Shown: positions 1 to 5,459 of the stretch, one piece after another
Position numbering within the stretch: position 1 is the stretch's first letter
Layout of the letters: every line of letters starts with the position of its first letter
DNA from: Azoarcus_F sp036734105
GTDB taxonomy: Bacteria; Pseudomonadota; Gammaproteobacteria; Burkholderiales; Rhodocyclaceae
Length of the DNA: 11,740 nucleotides
Direction of reading: 5' to 3'
Assembly: GCA_036734105.1 (NCBI GenBank)
Contig: DAIMZH010000083.1
Location: 1-11,740, forward strand
Position numbers and translations under genes: made by a program
Notes under the pieces: model-generated
Database searches by the model: none
What the model saw: the letters and a program-made list of their open reading frames with translations, nothing else
Told to the model about the DNA's origin: nothing

Positions 1-46
1 CGCTACGGACTTCGTATCAGTGAGTGCATACACGGTTAAGGCTAAC
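1..46. other. Foreign or rearranged sequence abutting the truncated aldehyde dehydrogenase
   Basis: Read on the minus strand, the aldehyde dehydrogenase matches its family up to the EPLG motif. The next residues should be close to VVGQIIPWNFP. Instead the sequence runs into a TGA stop, and none of the three minus-strand frames of these 46 bases gives anything like the expected residues. A simple frameshift is therefore not the explanation. The bases contain a small dyad (GGCT-aactc-AGCC, 41-53) at the junction. This could be the end of an insertion sequence, a deletion or recombination joint, or an assembly joint. Too little is visible to name an element. Confidence 0.5.
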
Positions 47-520
47 TCAGCCGCCCAGCGGCTCCTGGAAATGATACGCCATAGTGTTTTCGTCAATCTC
101 GCTGATTGCTCCCTCTTCCGCGCGCACACAACCCGCGAAATAGCGGAAATGGTCAATAGCCAGTGGTATGTCAGCATTCAGGGTTTCGCGGATGGGCTTA
201 CCGTTATCCACTGTTTCGGCATAAGCCAATAGCTCCAGATTGGCCTCGAGACGGTCAGCAATTTTTAGCAGAACATTGGAACGCTCGGTGGTCGATGTCT
301 TGCCCCAGGCATCTGCAGCGGCGTGTGCAGCGTCCAGCGCCAGCTCAATATCTTCAGAGGTGGAACGTGCTGCCTGGGTATAAACCTTGCCGTTTACCGG
401 CGAGATCACATCGAAATACTGACCCTTGACAGGGGCCACCCACTGGCCTCCAATAAAATTGTTGTATCGGGCTTTATAGGCAATTTTGGCGTCTACGGTG
501 CCCGGTGCGGCATAAATCAT
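47..520 (-). pseudogene. Truncated NAD-dependent aldehyde dehydrogenase (ExaC/AldB type), N-terminal 157 codons
   Basis: The intact family oxidises acetaldehyde and other aldehydes to acids with NAD+ in the cytoplasm, typically downstream of PQQ-dependent ethanol oxidation. The start is ATG at 520, preceded by a GGAAGAG ribosome site. The N-terminus (MIYAAPGT, YNNFIGGQWVAPVKGQYFD, RSTSEDIELALDAAHAAADAWGKT, DNGKPIRETLNADIPLAIDHFRYFAGC) is typical of the approximately 506-residue ExaC/AldB group and is undamaged. It ends after EPLG with one extra Gly and a TGA. The missing part holds most of the Rossmann fold, the catalytic Cys and the general-base Glu, so the product cannot be a working enzyme. 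A sigma54 promoter lies about 65 bp upstream, so the remnant may still be transcribed. If the window edge is an assembly joint, the gene could be intact in the organism. Confidence 0.88.
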
Positions 521-583
521 GGGTCTCTTCCTTCAATAGGGTGGTTAAAAAGTGTAGTCAGCCTCAGGGGCTGTATCGATAAG

Positions 584-599
584 GGCAACTTCTGTGCCA
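584..599 (-). promoter_or_regulatory. Sigma54 (-24/-12) promoter of the aldehyde dehydrogenase
   Basis: On the minus strand the sequence is TGGCACAGAAGTTGCC. It matches the RpoN consensus TGGCACG-N4-TTGCW at 12 of 12 scored positions except the seventh (A for G) and last (C for W), with the required GG-N10-GC spacing. The predicted transcription start is near 573, giving a leader of about 53 nt before the ATG at 520. It implies control by an enhancer-binding protein such as the one encoded at 2708-4768. Confidence 0.82.
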
Positions 600-660
600 C
601 CGCTGGAAGAGGGTTGGTATTGCGCTATGGTGCTCTCTTTTGCCACACCGTTTGGCGGCG

Positions 661-721
661 TATGCGACAAACCCAAGCTACCGTAGCAAAACTGCACCAA
701 CTTGGTACGGCAAACATTTGC
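661..721 (-). promoter_or_regulatory. Candidate upstream activator sites for the aldehyde dehydrogenase promoter
   Basis: About 90-150 bp upstream of the predicted sigma54 start is a cluster of related short motifs. It has a perfect GCTAC-c-GTAGC dyad (677-687), GCGACAAAC (664-672) and a GCAAA-ca-TTTGC dyad (710-721). Read on the minus strand, TTTTGCTACGGTAGC and the following TCGCATA resemble TTGCTACGTAGC in the pedF/regulator intergenic region and GCATAC in the aorA leader. Position and similarity fit binding sites of an AcoR-like activator. The assignment is inference. Confidence 0.5.
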
Positions 722-1039
722 ATATGTTGACAGGCTGAAGGATTCGACAGGTCAAGGCTTGATCCATTGGCGGAAATATGTCATATGTTTGTCGTAGTTC
801 AGTCGAAATGAATGAGTCGGAGTCTTTGTTCGAAATTCAATCGATTAATGCTACTTTGTCAGACTCATAGCCCATCGTTTGTTGCCTGGAGCCTGGATGA
901 ATCCGAGCGGTTCTGCCGTCGTCGATGAGAGTCTTTTGCCGGGATCCGCCAAAGTGGAATTAAAGCCTGTCTGTGAGACTTGCGACATGGTCCGGAATGT
1001 CGATCGCTCGCCGTGTTGCGCAAGCATTAAGCCAGTCAG

Positions 1040-1055
1040 TGAGGCTCGAGCCTCA
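1040..1055. repeat. Perfect 16-bp palindrome
   Basis: TGAGGCTCGAGCCTCA is fully self-complementary with no loop. It sits between the pedF-operon terminator and the aldehyde dehydrogenase control region. A loopless palindrome suits a dimeric DNA-binding protein better than an RNA hairpin. No function can be assigned. Confidence 0.45.
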
Positions 1056-1069
1056 TTCTGATGAACAAC

Positions 1070-1103
1070 AAAAAGCCCCGTCCGGTTGCCAGCCGGGCGG
1101 AGC
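1070..1103 (-). terminator. Rho-independent terminator of the pedF-solute-binding-protein operon
   Basis: Read on the minus strand, a GC-rich stem pairs 1093-1103 with 1075-1085 across a 7-nt loop: GCTCCGCCCGG against CCGGACGGGGC, with one mismatch and one G-T pair. It is followed at once by TTTTTGTTG. It starts 21 bp after the stop of the solute-binding-protein gene, as expected for an intrinsic terminator. Confidence 0.88.
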
Positions 1104-1123
1104 TCTTCTGGGTTTGCCGACGC

Positions 1124-1990
1124 TCAGGGCTGGATATTGGTCAAACCCTGTTCCGCGAAGATGCGTTGAACATCGCCGCTGCGCTGCAGGTCCTGCAATG
1201 CTGATGCCAACGCCCCCGCCAGCGCGGTGTTCTCTGCCTTCACCGCCATGCCCAGCGGCCAAGCCGCAATGCGCATCTCTGGCAGGTTGAGGTTTTCTAT
1301 GGCAAAGCCGTCGGTGCCACGGAGTGCGCCTTCCAGTTGAGTCCGCGTAGCCATGATTGCCGCAATGTCACCATTGCGCAATGCCTCAGCGGCAGCCGGG
1401 ATTGAGCGGTAATGGACTACATTGTCACGAATCGCTCCCTGCATCACGTGCAGCAGAAAGTCGCTGGGGTGGGTATCGACTTCGGCACCAATCCGGTGTT
1501 CAAGGAATGGCTGGAAAACTTGATTAACCGAGCCGCTTGGCGCTGGGACCTTTTCTGGGTGACGTGCGATCGCCAGCGTTTCAAGGTGGTAGGGGCCAAA
1601 TATGCTTACCCGCTTGTTGCGGGCAGCAAAATGCTGATTTACGGGTACGTGCAGCATCACGTCGGCTGGCGCGTGTCCCATGTTGTTGGTGCCCCGCCAA
1701 TGCCCGCGCCACACCATGTTGCGCAGATCGTCACCCATGTCTTCGTCTGCGACAAACTCAATGATGTCGGGCAACAGATTCAGCCGGGCCGCAAGAGCCT
1801 TGCCAAGTTCGATTTCCACGCCCTTCCCGTTGCCGGAATAGGGTGGAAAATCAGCGTAAACCGCAATCCGCAGCATGCCGGGCCGCTGCAACTCCAACTG
1901 CGCTTGCTGAACGGCCAGTGCGGGGAGCGAACCGGCTGCAGCCAGTGCGCCAAAAGCTATCAGAAATCTACGTCTGTCATTATTCTTCAT
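1124..1990 (-). CDS. Periplasmic solute-binding protein (SBP family 3) linked to PQQ alcohol dehydrogenase systems
   Basis: This is a 288-residue exported protein with the fold of extracellular solute-binding family 3. Genes of this kind occur beside pedF/exaB and PQQ alcohol dehydrogenases and are named after that association (compare the XoxJ/MoxJ-like and Ped-cluster proteins). Their role is thought to be in assembly or maturation of the quinoprotein rather than transport. The N-terminus has a twin-arginine-like signal, DRRRFLIAFG, followed by a hydrophobic stretch and a probable ALA cleavage site near residue 26. The mature part opens with LRIAVYADFPPYS and a VEIELGKALAARL segment, typical of the first lobe. 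No ABC permease or ATPase is nearby, which supports a non-transport role. The ATG at 1990 lies inside the end of pedF (11-bp overlap), suggesting coupled translation. The exact function is not known from the sequence. Confidence 0.8.
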   Translation of the reverse strand: MKNNDRRRFLIAFGALAAAGSLPALAVQQAQLELQRPGMLRIAVYADFPPYSGNGKGVEIELGKALAARLNLLPDIIEFVADEDMGDDLRNMVWRGHWRGTNNMGHAPADVMLHVPVNQHFAARNKRVSIFGPYHLETLAIARHPEKVPAPSGSVNQVFQPFLEHRIGAEVDTHPSDFLLHVMQGAIRDNVVHYRSIPAAAEALRNGDIAAIMATRTQLEGALRGTDGFAIENLNLPEMRIAAWPLGMAVKAENTALAGALASALQDLQRSGDVQRIFAEQGLTNIQP

Positions 1991-2423
1991 GCACAGTCTC
2001 CAACCAGGCTCGAATTGACCACATGGCCTCCTGCGTCAGGATACCCTCGAACGGCGGCATGTAAACCGCTCCGTTGCGAGTCACGCCATTGCGCACCTTC
2101 TGAATGTAGAACTCGTCTTCAAAGTCGTCACCAGGCAACAGCTTGCGCAGATCAGGCGCGATGCCGCCAGAAACACCGCCAAGACCATGACAGCGGGCAC
2201 AGTTCTGGTTGTAGGCGGAATCACCAATCCTGACAGCATCCTCGTGACCTCTGAACGGGTTGGCAGTCAGCCAGGTGTCACCAAGCTGTGGCAGCGAAGC
2301 CGTATCGACAGCCTGCGGTGTCACGTCACCGTGAGCATTGACCAGACCGGCTGCGGCCGTCAAAGCCACTGCAGCCGCAAGTCGGCGAAAACGAAAGGAT
2401 GGGTTTTGTTGTGTGTGAAACAT
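1980..2423 (-). CDS. pedF: Cytochrome c550, PedF family (ExaB-like)
   Basis: This is a small periplasmic monohaem cytochrome that accepts electrons from PQQ-dependent alcohol dehydrogenases and passes them to the respiratory chain. The chosen start (ATG 2423) gives 147 residues. It has a perfect GGAGGAG ribosome site at 2431-2437 and a normal signal peptide (hydrophobic 15-28, cleavage near NAHG). The longer frame to 2471 would put a non-signal extension in front. Haem attachment is C75-A-R-C78-H79, and the likely sixth ligand is Met122 in VYMPPFEG. The HGDVTPQAVDT start of the mature protein, the NPFRG segment and the C-terminal W-x-IRAWLE helix are as in the PedF family. The PQQ dehydrogenase it would serve is not in this window. 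Transcription is predicted from the sigma54 promoter at 2489-2504. Confidence 0.88.
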   Translation of the reverse strand: MFHTQQNPSFRFRRLAAAVALTAAAGLVNAHGDVTPQAVDTASLPQLGDTWLTANPFRGHEDAVRIGDSAYNQNCARCHGLGGVSGGIAPDLRKLLPGDDFEDEFYIQKVRNGVTRNGAVYMPPFEGILTQEAMWSIRAWLETVHEE

Positions 2424-2488
2424 CGGGGATCTCCTCCAAGGGACTTGAGCTATGTGGTCTAGCCGGTACATCCGGTTGTTCCCTTGAT

Positions 2489-2504
2489 TGCAATCCTCGT
2501 GCCA
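2489..2504 (-). promoter_or_regulatory. Near-perfect sigma54 promoter of pedF
   Basis: The minus strand reads TGGCACGAGGATTGCA, an exact match to TGGCACG-N4-TTGCW with GG-N10-GC spacing. The predicted start is near 2477, so the leader is about 54 nt. The repeat cluster at 2599-2642 lies about 120-165 bp upstream, the usual distance for enhancer-binding-protein sites. Confidence 0.92.
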
Positions 2505-2571
2505 GGCATTGATGCGAGGCGCCAGGCCACAAGCTTAGCCAAAGTTGGCCGCAAAATGATCCGAATCAAAC

Positions 2572-2587
2572 TGGCAGGAAAATTGCT
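2572..2587 (+). promoter_or_regulatory. Sigma54 promoter facing the regulator gene
   Basis: TGGCAGGAAAATTGCT matches TGGCACG-N4-TTGCW with one mismatch (G for C at position 6) and exact GG-N10-GC spacing. The predicted start is near 2598, 110 nt before the regulator ATG. If used, the regulator is itself RpoN-dependent and probably autoregulated. The repeat cluster at 2599-2642 would then lie just downstream of the start site. Confidence 0.68.
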
Positions 2588-2593
2588 CCATGT

Positions 2594-2642
2594 GTGTCGC
2601 AACAAGTGGTTTAGGTTGCTACGTAGCGGCGCAACTGCTACG
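2594..2642. promoter_or_regulatory. Phased GCAAC/GTTGC repeat, candidate activator binding region
   Basis: Three half-sites alternate in orientation, GCAAC (2599-2603), GTTGC (2615-2619) and GCAAC (2631-2635), each separated by exactly 11 bp and so centred 16 bp apart. The first is part of TGTCGCAACA. Within the array is a perfect GCTACGTAGC palindrome (2618-2627), and GCTACG recurs at 2637-2642. The array lies between divergent sigma54 promoters and matches motifs near the other two promoters, so it is the best candidate for binding of the adjacent AcoR-like regulator. Binding itself is inference. Confidence 0.62.
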
Positions 2643-2696
2643 TTTTGGTACACATAACGAAGTGCATACCCCGACATGGAGAGTGTGCCGTCAGGA

Positions 2697-2704
2697 CGGA
2701 GGAG
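2697..2704 (+). promoter_or_regulatory. Ribosome binding site deciding the regulator start
   Basis: CGGAGGAG ends 3 bp before the ATG at 2708. An in-frame TTG at 2645 lies further upstream without a ribosome site, so the ATG is chosen. The spacing is short but the match is strong. Confidence 0.7.
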
Positions 2705-2707
2705 CTT

Positions 2708-4768
2708 ATGTCACACCCGGCAATTGAGGCTGGTGAGCGTGAGGCAGTACTTGCGGATGCTCGCAAACGCTTTTTTGACAAGGGAGAAAGCCGACTCGAA
2801 GGGGTTGAGGCTCCGATCCTGCGTTCATGGTTAAGGTGCAAGGACAATGGTTTGCAGCCCGGTGATCCAAGGATATCCGCACCTGCAAGTCGTGTCCGTT
2901 TGTCCGAGTCCCGCGAGCGCAGTGACACCATGTTGCAGCACGCCAGCGGGGTGATGGAGCATGTGTTTGCACAGATTCGCAACAGCGGCAGCATGGTGAT
3001 TCTGGCTGACATGGATGGCATGATTATTCACAGTCTGGGTGACCCTTCTTTCGTGGACAAGGCCTGTCGGGTGGCCTTGCAGCCTGGTGCGTCATGGAAC
3101 GAGCGGGTGCGCGGCACCAACGCCATAGGCACGGCGATTGCTGATCGCTGTTGTGTCGAGGTGTATGGCCCAGAGCATTTCTTTAATGGCAACGCGTTTC
3201 TGGCCTGTAGTGCTGCGCCTGTGTTCGATGCTCACGGACGGGTGGCGGGCGTGCTCGATATCTCGTCGGATTTCCGCAGTCACCAGCGCCACACGCTGGG
3301 TTTGGTTCGCTTGTCTGTGCAGTTGCTGGAGAAGCGTTTGTTTGAGGCGCAGTTTTCCGGCGAGATGGTGCTGGCTTTTCATGCCCGCCCGGAATACCTG
3401 GGAAGTCTGCAGGAGGCCGTGGTTGCACTTGATGAGAGCGGTGCCGTGATTGGTTCAAATCCAGTTGCCCGGGAGTGGCTGGCAACGTTGGGGTGCGGGG
3501 GTTCGGGTGTGGACTTCGGACAGTTTTTCAAGGGGCGCTTTGGGGTGTTTCTCGACCGTGCCTCGGCCTCGGCCAACTCGCCGATGAGTATTCACAAACT
3601 GGATTTGCGACAAGGTGGAGAGATTTATGCACAGTTGCGCGGAGCAAGAAAGATCAAATCAATGAAACCGAGTGAGTTGCAGTTCAAGGAGCAAAACGAG
3701 GCGTCTACCGCAACCGAGACTGTGCCCTGTGCCCAGTCCGGCGGAGTGGTGACGCTGGAGTGTCTGGACACCGGCGACGAGCGGCTTCACCTTTCCCTGG
3801 AGAGGGCGCGACGGGTGGCTGGCAAGGATATTCCCCTGCTTGTTCAGGGAGAGTCCGGTGTTGGCAAGGAGTTGTTTGCACAAGCCTTTCACAACAGCGG
3901 TCCGAGGGCAAAAGGGCCTTTCGTGGCACTCAACTGTGCGGCGATACCGGAAACTCTTATTGAATCGGAGCTGTTTGGCTATGCGGGTGGTGCTTTTACC
4001 GGTGCCCGTCGCGAGGGTGCCATGGGTCGCATTCAGCAGGCCAGTGGTGGCACCTTGTTTCTGGACGAAATCGGCGACATGCCCATTGGCATGCAGGCAC
4101 GCCTGCTGCGCGTGCTGCAGGAGCGTTGTGTGATGCCGGTGGGCTCGCTGAAGGCGATTCCGGTTGATATCTCGCTGGTCTGTGCCACCCATCGCAATCT
4201 GCGCGAAGCGGTAGCACAGGGAGTCTTTCGCGAAGACTTGTACTATCGGGTGAACGGCCTGACAGTGACGCTGCCACCGCTTCGTGAGCGTAGCGATATT
4301 CGTGGCTTGGTGATGAATGTGCTTGCCGTGGAGTGCGCCGAGTCCGGTCAGGGGATTGTCACCATCTGTGAGCCCGTCATGGAGTATTTTCAGCGCTATC
4401 CCTGGCCCGGCAACATCAGGCAACTGCAAAACGTGTTGCGCGTTGCGCTTGCCTTGCTGGACGACGGCGAAAAACAGATACGTGCGGTCCATTTGCCAGA
4501 GGAATTGTTCGCCGATGAGGCAATGTCCGGGGAAGAGTCCCGGCCGTTGCCGGTGTCCAGCCCCTTGGCTGCTGAAGCGTCTGCGAACATGTCGCGGCAG
4601 GATCTGGCGGTTGCACCGGGGGCAGCGCCAGGGGTAGGCAGGCTGGACGAGATCGAACTCAACGCGATTCGGAGAGTGATGGAAGAAACCGGGGGGAACA
4701 TCTCGGCTGCAGCCAGAAAGCTGGGTGTCAGCCGCAACACTTTGTATCGCAAGCTGGGCCGAATGTAG
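2708..4768 (+). CDS. Sigma54-dependent transcriptional activator, AcoR/DhaR family
   Basis: This 686-residue enhancer-binding protein would sense a small molecule and use ATP hydrolysis to open sigma54 promoters. The order of domains is as in AcoR, BmoR and MimR, which respond to acetoin or alcohols. An N-terminal region contains the family signature SWLRCKDNGLQPGDPR. A GAF sensor spans about residues 85-220 (WNERVRGTNAIGTAIAD, AAPVFDAHGRVAGVLDIS). A PAS-like segment at about 235-270 includes EAVVALDESGAVIGSNPVAREWL. The AAA+ domain has Walker A GESGVGKE (381-388), the sigma54-contact loop GAFTGA (428-433) and Walker B LFLDEIGD (450-457). A Fis-type helix-turn-helix closes the protein (ISAAARKLGVSRNTLYRKL). 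All key residues are present, so it should be active. It sits between the divergent pedF unit and the aor operon, both with sigma54 promoters, which makes them its likely targets. Its ligand cannot be read from the sequence; an alcohol or aldehyde is the natural guess. Confidence 0.93.
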   Translation: MSHPAIEAGEREAVLADARKRFFDKGESRLEGVEAPILRSWLRCKDNGLQPGDPRISAPASRVRLSESRERSDTMLQHASGVMEHVFAQIRNSGSMVILADMDGMIIHSLGDPSFVDKACRVALQPGASWNERVRGTNAIGTAIADRCCVEVYGPEHFFNGNAFLACSAAPVFDAHGRVAGVLDISSDFRSHQRHTLGLVRLSVQLLEKRLFEAQFSGEMVLAFHARPEYLGSLQEAVVALDESGAVIGSNPVAREWLATLGCGGSGVDFGQFFKGRFGVFLDRASASANSPMSIHKLDLRQGGEIYAQLRGARKIKSMKPSELQFKEQNEASTATETVPCAQSGGVVTLECLDTGDERLHLSLERARRVAGKDIPLLVQGESGVGKELFAQAFHNSGPRAKGPFVALNCAAIPETLIESELFGYAGGAFTGARREGAMGRIQQASGGTLFLDEIGDMPIGMQARLLRVLQERCVMPVGSLKAIPVDISLVCATHRNLREAVAQGVFREDLYYRVNGLTVTLPPLRERSDIRGLVMNVLAVECAESGQGIVTICEPVMEYFQRYPWPGNIRQLQNVLRVALALLDDGEKQIRAVHLPEELFADEAMSGEESRPLPVSSPLAAEASANMSRQDLAVAPGAAPGVGRLDEIELNAIRRVMEETGGNISAAARKLGVSRNTLYRKLGRM

Positions 4769-4790
4769 GCTGGATGTGTCGGGAGCAGGT

Positions 4791-4806
4791 GGGCACGTTA
4801 ATTGCG
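4791..4806 (+). promoter_or_regulatory. Sigma54 promoter of the aor operon
   Basis: GGGCACGTTAATTGCG matches TGGCACG-N4-TTGCW except at the first and last positions, with exact GG-N10-GC spacing. It begins 22 bp after the regulator stop. The predicted start near 4817 gives an unusually long leader of about 159 nt before aorA. Upstream activator sites would then have to lie in the 3' end of the regulator gene (CGCAA repeats at 4733 and 4748) or downstream at 4806-4853. Confidence 0.78.
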
Positions 4807-4853
4807 TTGGTATGTAGTGTGTTGCATAGGTAAGGACTGCAACGCATACTAAC
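4806..4853 (+). promoter_or_regulatory. Imperfect dyad downstream of the aor promoter
   Basis: GTTGCA (4821-4826) pairs perfectly with TGCAAC (4838-4843) across 11 bp, and the outer arms GTTGGTATG (4806-4814) and CATACTAAC (4845-4853) match at 8 of 9. The order GTTGC, TA-s-GTA, GCAAC, then GCaTAC resembles the pedF/regulator array at 2615-2642. It could be a regulator site or a leader RNA stem. A weak TTGCAT-17-CATACT sigma70-like pair overlaps it (4822-4850). Confidence 0.5.
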
Positions 4854-4914
4854 CGAGGCTCTCATGCGCTCCAGGCAAGCCGTTTGTCGGGGCATGGCGG
4901 GTCAAGATGGTTTG

Positions 4915-4948
4915 AATTGGAACAGTTGCTTACATGACTGCTCCAATT
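4915..4948 (+). promoter_or_regulatory. Leader stem-loop just upstream of aorA
   Basis: AATTGGAACAGT (4915-4926) and ACTGCTCCAATT (4937-4948) are inverted repeats matching at 11 of 12, with a 10-nt loop. There is no T-run after it, so it is not an ordinary terminator. It ends 12 nt before the GGAGGAG of aorA, and could be an mRNA stabilising or translational control element, or an operator. Confidence 0.55.
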
Positions 4949-4975
4949 TGAAACAATAAACGGAGGAGAAAGCCG

Positions 4976-5449
4976 ATGTGGAAGTCCCTTGTGATCGACC
5001 CGGCCAAATGCACTGGATGCCTCCAGTGTGAGATGGCTTGCTCATATGAGCACACCGGGGTGATGAACCCTGCCAATTCCCTGATCAAGGTGTTCAACTT
5101 TGAGCACGAAGGTCGCAAGGTGCCTTACACCTGCACCCAGTGTACCGAGGCATGGTGTCTGAACGCCTGTCCGGTGGACGCCATCCGGATCAACAAGCAG
5201 ACCGGTGCCAAAGAGGTGTTTGCCGATACCTGTGTGGGCTGCAAGGTGTGCACCATTGCCTGTCCGTTCGGCACCATCAATTACAACCAGGCCAGCGGAA
5301 AAGTTCAGAAGTGTGATCTCTGTGCCGGTGATCCGGCCTGTGCCAAGGCGTGCCCGACCGAGGCCATCACCTATCGTGATGCCGACTGGACTGGCTACGA
5401 CCGCATGCAGGCCTGGGCCGCCAAGGCCAACACCCCCGCAACCGCCTGA
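4976..5449 (+). CDS. aorA: Tungsten aldehyde oxidoreductase small subunit, polyferredoxin AorA
   Basis: This 157-residue electron-transfer subunit carries electrons from the tungsten subunit to the flavin subunit. Sixteen cysteines form four clusters' worth of ligands: C12, C15, C18, C22; C53, C56, C61, C65; C86, C89, C92, C96; and C113, C116, C122, C126. This predicts four [4Fe-4S] clusters, as in the HycB/DmsB-like family. The start has a GGAGGAG site at 4962-4968. It is the first gene of the operon, with aorB 10 bp after its stop. In the Aromatoleum aromaticum enzyme the equivalent subunit stacks into a filament decorated by AorB; the similarity here suggests, but does not prove, the same assembly. 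The product has no signal peptide and is expected in the cytoplasm. Confidence 0.9.
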   Translation: MWKSLVIDPAKCTGCLQCEMACSYEHTGVMNPANSLIKVFNFEHEGRKVPYTCTQCTEAWCLNACPVDAIRINKQTGAKEVFADTCVGCKVCTIACPFGTINYNQASGKVQKCDLCAGDPACAKACPTEAITYRDADWTGYDRMQAWAAKANTPATA

Positions 5450-5459
5450 GGAGACAGAC

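Larger units (their letters stand above)
600..1069. other. Gene-free upstream region of the aldehyde dehydrogenase
   Basis: There is no convincing coding region: the only sizeable open frame (879-1061, plus) has no ribosome site and no recognisable product. Visible content is the candidate activator sites at 661-721, two CATATGTT repeats near 721 and 784, a perfect ATATG-t-CATAT dyad around 777-787, a CGACAT-N8-ATGTCG inverted repeat (983-1002) and the 16-bp palindrome at 1040-1055. The stretch is unusually long for a promoter region and could hold further regulator sites or the remains of a lost gene. Confidence 0.5.

Noticed and set aside
1..46. Frameshift as the cause of aldehyde dehydrogenase truncation
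   Set aside because: None of the three minus-strand frames of the following bases encodes the expected VVGQIIPWNFP-like sequence.
879..1061. 60-codon plus-strand frame in the gene-free stretch
   Set aside because: TTG start, no ribosome site, no recognisable motif, and it overlaps palindromes and the regulatory region.
1412..2233. 273-codon plus-strand frame across the solute-binding protein and pedF
   Set aside because: Antisense to two well-supported genes with family motifs; it has the composition of a shadow frame.
2599..2642. CRISPR-like array from repeated GCAAC/GTTGC units
   Set aside because: Units are only 5 bp, alternate in orientation and have 11-bp spacers; this is an operator-type array, not CRISPR.
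2645..2707. N-terminal extension of the regulator from TTG 2645
   Set aside because: No ribosome site, while ATG 2708 has CGGAGGAG directly upstream; the region is also the divergent control region.
3659..4492. 277-codon minus-strand frame
   Set aside because: Lies opposite the AAA+ domain of the regulator, whose motifs are unambiguous.
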